Part shown: positions 59,510-64,000 of the stretch, one piece after another
Position numbering within the stretch: position 1 is the first letter of the stretch
Layout of the letters: each line of letters begins with the position of its first letter
Translations under genes and position numbers: made by a program
Assembly: GCF_002979755.1 (NCBI RefSeq)
Contig: NZ_PCPP01000001.1
Coordinates: forward strand, 466,665-530,664
From: Chryseobacterium culicis
Lineage (GTDB): Bacteria > Bacteroidota > Bacteroidia > Flavobacteriales > Weeksellaceae
Direction of reading: 5' to 3'
Length of the DNA: 64,000 nt
Notes under the pieces: generated by a model
Seen by the model: the letters and a program-made list of their open reading frames with translations, nothing else
What the model was told of the DNA's origin: nothing
The model's database searches: none

Positions 59510-59698
59510 ATGAAATCGGAAAAAGCTCAGAACTCTTCGGAAAGCAAAGGTAAAAAATCCTTTGTGATAAGGATAGATGAGTCTACTTATAAACTCCTTG
59601 AAAAGTGGGCCAATGATGAATTCAGAAGTGTGAACGGACAGATAGAATACCTGTTGCATCAGAGCCTTGTCAACGCAGGGAGGAAGAAGAAAGAGTAG
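59510..59698 (+). CDS. Arc-type ribbon-helix-helix protein
   Basis: A 62-residue DNA-binding protein. A basic tail is followed by KSFVIRIDESTYKLLEKWANDEFRSVNGQIEYLLHQSL, one beta strand and two helices as in Arc/MetJ repressors and HicB-type antitoxins. It ends in a lysine tail. It lies behind the SPFH gene on the same strand, with no toxin gene next to it. It may regulate the SPFH operon or bind DNA near the membrane scaffold. Confidence 0.85.
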   Translation: MKSEKAQNSSESKGKKSFVIRIDESTYKLLEKWANDEFRSVNGQIEYLLHQSLVNAGRKKKE

Positions 59699-59861
59699 TT
59701 TAAAAGGGTGGATCAAACAAGAAAAATAATCTTTTTGGGGAATACGCGCACAGAAATCGAATATTTTTCCCCTTTTTAAAATTACAGAAAGTATAAAAAA
59801 GACCTCCTTTTTTAGCTTTTCAATAAAGAAATAACAATTCAGTTAACCTTCGCCTAAAAAA

Positions 59862-59888
59862 GAAAGCAGAGAAATTTTCTCTGCTTTT
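59862..59888. terminator. bidirectional terminator
   Basis: AAAGCAGAGAAA (59862-59873) pairs with TTTCTCTGCTTT (59875-59886), flanked by A-run and T-run. It ends the small minus-strand gene and, distally, the SPFH unit. Confidence 0.85.
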
Positions 59889-60038
59889 TTATTGTATACA
59901 ACTCTGGAGACTATCTGCTCCAACGTAGAATATAACGAGCCAAATCAAGCCTTTAATGGTAAAGAAAGCTAATCCTGCCCATCCCACACGCTTGAACCAC
60001 TTTTTAAGCTTTGAGTTGTTTTCTTGTGAATTTTCCAT
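59889..60038 (-). CDS. 49-residue single-span membrane protein
   Basis: A short gene that is easy to miss: ATG at 60038, stop at 59889. The protein begins MENSQENNSKLKKWFKRVGW, a basic amphipathic start. It continues with one membrane span, AGLAFFTIKGLIWLVIFYVG, and ends DSLQSCIQ. The +KKWFK+ start before the span places the N-terminus in the cytoplasm. The composition is that of a real small membrane protein, and a terminator begins right at its stop. Function unknown. It is divergent from the lysine-degradation genes. Confidence 0.65.
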   Translation of the reverse strand: MENSQENNSKLKKWFKRVGWAGLAFFTIKGLIWLVIFYVGADSLQSCIQ

Positions 60039-60120
60039 TGGTGATTATCAAAAAGATTACGCTACAAAGATAAGCATGTTTATAATTAGTCCAAATAAAA
60101 AGCGTATTAAAAATTAAAGT

Positions 60121-60150
60121 TTTGAGGTTCACATAATATTTTTATCTTTA
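60121..60150 (+). promoter_or_regulatory. promoter of the ALDH7 gene
   Basis: TTTG (60121-60124), 18-bp spacer and TATCTTTA (60143-60150), one base off TAnnTTTG, 23 bp before the ATG. The spacing equals that of the porQ promoter. Confidence 0.5.
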
Positions 60151-60173
60151 GAGAGAACGAAAAGTAAGATTTT

Positions 60174-61724
60174 ATGTCAAAAAAAGTAAAGGATTTCGGA
60201 ATTGAAAAAACACTCAAGAATCTTGGGATTAAAGAAGAGAACAAAGGGACTTCAGTGGGCGGGAAATATTTCGCTTCAGGAAAGGTGATAGAAAGCATTT
60301 CTCCTGTAGACGGAAAGTTAATCGCTAAAGTAAAAACTTCCGGAGAAAGTGATTATGACAAAGTAATTGAAACTGCTCAAAAGGCATTTCAGGAATTCAG
60401 GCTGATCCCGGCTCCCAAAAGAGGAGAGATCGTAAGACAGCTGGGCTTAAAATTAAGAGAATATAAAGATGACCTTGGTAAACTTGTTTCTTATGAAATG
60501 GGTAAATCATTGCAGGAAGGGCTTGGTGAAGTTCAGGAGATGATTGACATCTGTGACTTTGCGGTAGGACTTTCAAGACAGCTTCAGGGGTACACAATGC
60601 ACTCTGAAAGACCAGGACACAGAATGTATGAGCAATACCACCCGCTTGGAGTAGTAGGAATCATTACTGCATTCAACTTTCCGGTGGCTGTATGGTCCTG
60701 GAATACGGCACTGGCATGGATCTGTGGTAATGTTACCATCTGGAAACCATCTGAAAAAACACCACTTTGTGCTATTGCATGCCAGAATATTATGATGGAA
60801 GTTCTGAAGGAAAATAACCTTCCTGAAGGTATTTCAAGTGTATTGGTATCGGACCACGAAATCGGACAGAAATTAGTAGATGATAAAAGAGTAGCGCTGG
60901 TATCTTTCACAGGATCTACAAGAGTAGGGAGAATGGTTTCTTCGAAAGTAGCAGAAAGATTCGGGAAGTCTATTCTTGAATTAGGTGGAAACAATGCGAT
61001 CATCATTACTAAAGAAGCTGATATCGACATGTCAATCATCGGAGCTGTTTTCGGAGCGGTAGGAACTGCAGGACAGAGATGTACTTCAACAAGAAGACTG
61101 ATCATTCACGAAAGTGTTTACAATGAAGTGAAAACAAGATTAACAAAAGCTTACGGGCAGTTGAAAATCGGAAATCCATTGGATGAAAACAACCATGTGG
61201 GCCCACTTATTGATACAGATGCTGTAAACCAATACGAAGAAGCGATCAAAAAATGTAAAAAAGAAGGCGGGAAATTCGTTGTTGAAGGAGGCGTTTTAAC
61301 TGGAAAAGATTACGAATCCGGATGCTATGTGAAGCCTTGCGTGGCAGAAGTGAAAAACTCTTATGAGATTGTTCAGCACGAAACTTTCGCACCTATCCTA
61401 TATCTTATCAAATACAAAACATTAGAAGAAGCTATCGCTATTCAGAATGATGTTCCTCAGGGATTATCTTCTGCGATCATGACTCAGAACTTGAGAGAAG
61501 CGGAGTTATTCCTTTCTCATGCTGGTTCAGACTGTGGTATTGCCAACGTAAATATCGGAACTTCCGGTGCTGAAATTGGTGGAGCTTTCGGAGGTGAAAA
61601 AGAAACCGGAGGAGGAAGAGAATCAGGATCTGATGCTTGGAAGTATTATATGAGAAGACAAACCAATACTATAAATTATACCGCTCAACTTCCTTTAGCA
61701 CAAGGTATTAAATTCGATTTATAA
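60174..61724 (+). CDS. amaB: ALDH7-type aldehyde dehydrogenase (P6C/aminoadipate-semialdehyde dehydrogenase)
   Basis: A 516-residue NAD-dependent dehydrogenase. Catalytic residues are Glu269 in [11 protein letters not shown] and Cys303 in [12 protein letters not shown], with FTGSTRVGR for NAD binding. The antiquitin-type (ALDH7) features are [25 protein letters not shown] and a C-terminal [22 protein letters not shown] followed by QGIKFDL. This family oxidises alpha-aminoadipic semialdehyde, in equilibrium with piperideine-6-carboxylate, to alpha-aminoadipate. The next gene is lysine 6-transaminase, which makes exactly that substrate. Cytosolic. Function by homology and context is strong. Confidence 0.92.
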   Translation: MSKKVKDFGIEKTLKNLGIKEENKGTSVGGKYFASGKVIESISPVDGKLIAKVKTSGESDYDKVIETAQKAFQEFRLIPAPKRGEIVRQLGLKLREYKDDLGKLVSYEMGKSLQEGLGEVQEMIDICDFAVGLSRQLQGYTMHSERPGHRMYEQYHPLGVVGIITAFNFPVAVWSWNTALAWICGNVTIWKPSEKTPLCAIACQNIMMEVLKENNLPEGISSVLVSDHEIGQKLVDDKRVALVSFTGSTRVGRMVSSKVAERFGKSILELGGNNAIIITKEADIDMSIIGAVFGAVGTAGQRCTSTRRLIIHESVYNEVKTRLTKAYGQLKIGNPLDENNHVGPLIDTDAVNQYEEAIKKCKKEGGKFVVEGGVLTGKDYESGCYVKPCVAEVKNSYEIVQHETFAPILYLIKYKTLEEAIAIQNDVPQGLSSAIMTQNLREAELFLSHAGSDCGIANVNIGTSGAEIGGAFGGEKETGGGRESGSDAWKYYMRRQTNTINYTAQLPLAQGIKFDL

Positions 61725-61838
61725 AAGCTTTACTTAAAGCACTTAAAAAATAAAAAAAATTAATAACCTGAATGGTTATATGTTTCATTCTTTGAGCCAT
61801 TTGAACATTCACTTATTAAATCACACTACAAATTTATT

Positions 61839-63164
61839 ATGGAACACACATTAGATATAAAAGCAAATAAAGTAAAAGAAACAGTAGGAAGACATGTTCT
61901 TGCAGACGGTTTCGATTTTGTGATGGACATTGAAAAATCACACGGATCATGGCTTTATGATAAATTGACAGACAGAGAATACCTGGATATGTTCTCTATG
62001 TTTGCATCAGCATCCATCGGATACAATCACCCTTATCTTGTAGAAAGATCAGAGTGGTTAGGAAGAATGGCTGTAAACAAACCTACTTTGGCTGACGTTT
62101 ACTCAGAAGAATACGCTCATTTCCTTGAAGTATTCGAAAGAGTGGTTATCCCACAAGAATTACAATATGCGTTCTTTATCGAAGGCGGAACGATGGGCGT
62201 TGAAAATGCTATGAAGGCATGCTTCGACTGGAAAACCCGCAAAAACTTTGCAAAAGGACTGGAAACAGAAGCAGGAATCTGTATCCATTTCAAACAGGCT
62301 TTCCATGGAAGAAGCGGTTATACTTTAAGCTTAACCAACACTTCTGACCCAAGAAAATACCAATATTTCCCATTGTTCAACTGGCCGAGGATTTTAAATC
62401 CAAAATTAAAATTCCCGATTACAGAAGAGAACCTTGAAGAAACTATCAAAAATGAAAACCTTGCGCTGCTTCAGATTGAAGAGGCTATTCTGATGAACCC
62501 TGATAAAGTGGCTTGTATCATCATTGAACCTATTCAGGCTGAAGGAGGTGACAATCATTTCAGAGACGAATTCTTATTAGGATTAAGAAGAATCTGTGAT
62601 GACAACGAAATCTTACTTATTTTTGATGAAGTTCAGACAGGTATTGCCATTACAGGGAAAATGTGGGCTTTCCAGCATTTTACAGCAAAACCGGATATCA
62701 TTTCTTTCGGGAAAAAAGCTCAGGTTTGTGGTGTTTTGGCCAACAAAGAGAAGTTTGATGAAGTTCCGAACAATGTTTTCAGAGAAAGTTCAAGAATCAA
62801 TTCTACATTTGGAGGGAACTTTATCGATATGCTTCGTTTCCAACTGGTAATGGAAGTTATCGAAAAAGAAAACCTTGTGGAGAATGCAAGAGTGGTTGGA
62901 GATTTCTTATTAGAAAGCTTAAAAGCCATGGCTGAAAAGTATCCTGAAAAAATTTCAAATGCAAGAGGAAGAGGTTTGATGTGTGCCATTGATCTTCCAA
63001 CTGCAGAGCAGAGAAACCACCTGATGAATGAGCTTTTTAACGATGGATTGATTATTCTTCCTTGTGGAGATCAGTCTCTTCGTTTCAGACCTCATTTGAA
63101 TGTTACTAAAGAAGAAATCCAACTTGCTTTAGATAAAATTGAAAACAACATTAATAAAATTTAA
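61839..63164 (+). CDS. lat: L-lysine 6-transaminase
   Basis: A 441-residue class III PLP aminotransferase that moves the epsilon-amino group of L-lysine to 2-oxoglutarate, giving aminoadipic semialdehyde. The opening VLADGFDFVMDIEKSHGSWLYD and the LDMFSMFASASIGYNHPYL segment are specific to the lysine epsilon-aminotransferase group. The PLP lysine lies in ISFGKKAQVCG and the cofactor aspartate in LLIFDEVQTGI. It starts 115 bp after the ALDH7 gene on the same strand, forming a two-step lysine catabolic unit. Confidence 0.93.
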   Translation: MEHTLDIKANKVKETVGRHVLADGFDFVMDIEKSHGSWLYDKLTDREYLDMFSMFASASIGYNHPYLVERSEWLGRMAVNKPTLADVYSEEYAHFLEVFERVVIPQELQYAFFIEGGTMGVENAMKACFDWKTRKNFAKGLETEAGICIHFKQAFHGRSGYTLSLTNTSDPRKYQYFPLFNWPRILNPKLKFPITEENLEETIKNENLALLQIEEAILMNPDKVACIIIEPIQAEGGDNHFRDEFLLGLRRICDDNEILLIFDEVQTGIAITGKMWAFQHFTAKPDIISFGKKAQVCGVLANKEKFDEVPNNVFRESSRINSTFGGNFIDMLRFQLVMEVIEKENLVENARVVGDFLLESLKAMAEKYPEKISNARGRGLMCAIDLPTAEQRNHLMNELFNDGLIILPCGDQSLRFRPHLNVTKEEIQLALDKIENNINKI

Positions 63165-63225
63165 AACTCGGGATTTGTAATTTAAAAAAATATATCGTAT
63201 ATTTAGATACTTAAACAGTTAGAAT

Positions 63226-63456
63226 ATGGAAAGAAGTACGAGAGTATCAGTTTATGTAAGTGATAATCCTTCAGAAATTCAGTTGGTTAAGTCTAAATTG
63301 GATGACGCTCAAATTACAAATACCGTTGAAAATAACTATCTTACATTTACTACAACCCCAACAGCTACTTCGCTGAAGGTAATGGTAGATTTGGAAGATG
63401 AAAGAAAAGCATTTGAAATTATTGATGCTTACCTTCAACAAAGTGAAAATCAATAA
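63226..63456 (+). CDS. DUF2007 small protein
   Basis: A 76-residue protein of the putative signal-transducing DUF2007 family. It has a ferredoxin-like beta-alpha-beta pattern: STRVSVYVSDNPSEIQLVKS, then KLDDAQITNTVENNYL and KVMVDLEDERKAFEII. No metal or catalytic residues are apparent. It lies 62 bp behind lysine 6-transaminase on the same strand. Its role in lysine catabolism is not established. Confidence 0.78.
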   Translation: MERSTRVSVYVSDNPSEIQLVKSKLDDAQITNTVENNYLTFTTTPTATSLKVMVDLEDERKAFEIIDAYLQQSENQ

Positions 63457-63488
63457 ACAATTTCATAATTTTAAATTTTACTACTTCG

Positions 63489-63523
63489 AACCGAAAATTA
63501 ATCTTATTAGTTTTCGGTTTTTT
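63489..63523 (+). terminator. terminator of the lysine-catabolism unit
   Basis: AACCGAAAA (63489-63497) pairs with TTTTCGGTT (63511-63519), followed by TTTT. Confidence 0.82.
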
Positions 63524-63632
63524 AATTAATTACAAACCATTAAAAGATGAATGTTTCAAAGATTGAACAAACCAGAAACTATTCTGATTTTTAATTTTTA
63601 CATCATTCAGGCTTTTAATCAAATTTTACCAC

Positions 63633-64000
63633 ATGAATCCAGAGATTAAACTAAGAAAAGCGGAAATTGAAGAAAGGAACATTATTTGGGAAATCATCCA
63701 GCAATCTATCGAAAGAAGAAGACAGGATGGCAGCACCCAATGGCAGAACGGATACCCTAATCTTGGAACCGTAGAAAGTGATATTGCCAAAGGATTCGGA
63801 CATGTTCTGACGGTAGATGGAGAGATTGCTGTGTATGCAGCTTTGATTTTAAATGATGAACCTGCTTACAGTACTATTGAAGGCGCATGGCTGAGTGATG
63901 GTGAATTTGTAGTGGTTCACAGAGTTGCTGTAGATGAAAAATTTGCAGGACAGGGTATGGTGAAAAAGTTTTTTGACCATATCGAAGAATTTACAAAATC
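63633..64000 (+). CDS. GNAT acetyltransferase, cut by window edge
   Basis: The first 122 codons of an acetyltransferase. The start MNPEIKLRKAEIEERNIIWE is followed by DIAKGFGHVLTVDGEIAVYAAL and the acetyl-CoA-binding strand and loop HRVAVDEKFAGQGMVKKFF, the GNAT motif A in which QGMVK takes the place of the common Q/RxxGxG/A. No substrate can be named from the visible part. It starts after the terminator of the lysine unit. Confidence 0.8.
   Translation, partial: MNPEIKLRKAEIEERNIIWEIIQQSIERRRQDGSTQWQNGYPNLGTVESDIAKGFGHVLTVDGEIAVYAALILNDEPAYSTIEGAWLSDGEFVVVHRVAVDEKFAGQGMVKKFFDHIEEFTK

Noticed and set aside
1..64000. CRISPR arrays, integrons, rRNA operons, complete insertion sequences
   Set aside because: No regularly spaced direct repeats, attC-like sites, rRNA sequence or transposase genes were seen in the window.

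Overview
ORGANISM. The window looks like a low-GC Bacteroidota chromosome, most probably Flavobacteriales/Weeksellaceae and close to Chryseobacterium. The signs are promoter -7 boxes of the TAnnTTTG type, scarce Shine-Dalgarno sequences, a PorQ component of the type IX secretion system, a fused CcsBA cytochrome c maturation protein, a TamL-like outer-membrane lipoprotein, several TonB-dependent receptors, and lysine catabolism through lysine 6-transaminase. Genus-level placement is inference; no rRNA is present. || LAYOUT. 0-5 kb (minus): a small secreted protein, a siderophore-type TonB receptor and two DUF3526 ABC-2 permeases, the last cut by the window edge. 5-7.4 kb: a T4-type lysozyme converging on a three-gene unit that ends with a TIR-domain protein (accessory, candidate defence). 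7.6-14 kb: three alpha/beta hydrolases, an AraC regulator, tRNA-Arg(CCT), an NAD(P)-binding reductase and a Tam-type methyltransferase. 14-22 kb: uvrA, a BtuB-like TonB receptor, a DUF2490 protein, a small HD hydrolase of the RelA/SpoT type and a YegP-like protein. 22.4-29.3 kb: a beta-oxidation operon (MarR regulator, FadB/J-type fusion, thiolase, acyl-CoA dehydrogenase) with four-helix-bundle genes lodged in two of its gaps, one intact and one frameshifted; two near-identical palindromes precede the regulator. 29.4-32.7 kb: TlpA-like lipoprotein, FecCD permease and ATPase of an iron/siderophore importer, interrupted by a GxxExxY gene inside a repeat-bounded cassette. 32.7-41.8 kb: flavoprotein/2Fe-2S reductase, SanA-like protein, TamL, an RNA 2'-O-methyltransferase, a holin-like/YtxH envelope cluster, cmk, porQ and pyrH. 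41.8-45.1 kb: an accessory block (lipase, small membrane protein, alarmone-synthetase-domain protein) lying between pyrH and frr. 45.1-52.7 kb: frr, a KAS III-like enzyme, a lipoprotein, an LptF/G permease, lolA and ftsK. 53-59.7 kb: an exported cysteine hydrolase, a Crp/Fnr regulator, ccsBA and an SPFH/ribbon-helix-helix pair. 59.9-64 kb: a tiny membrane protein, then ALDH7-type dehydrogenase and lysine 6-transaminase, which together convert L-lysine to alpha-aminoadipate, a DUF2007 protein and a GNAT acetyltransferase cut by the window edge. || HOW THE GENES WORK TOGETHER. The core is envelope biogenesis (LptF/G, LolA, TamL, PorQ, CcsBA, FtsK), fatty-acid and lysine degradation, and iron/TonB uptake. 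The accessory layer is the TIR operon, the block inside pyrH-frr, and small cargo genes (four-helix bundle, GxxExxY) with inverted-repeat borders placed in operon gaps without breaking host genes. The candidates most worth following are the TIR operon, the membrane-protein/alarmone-synthetase block, the repeat-bounded cargo genes, and the paired MarR palindromes.
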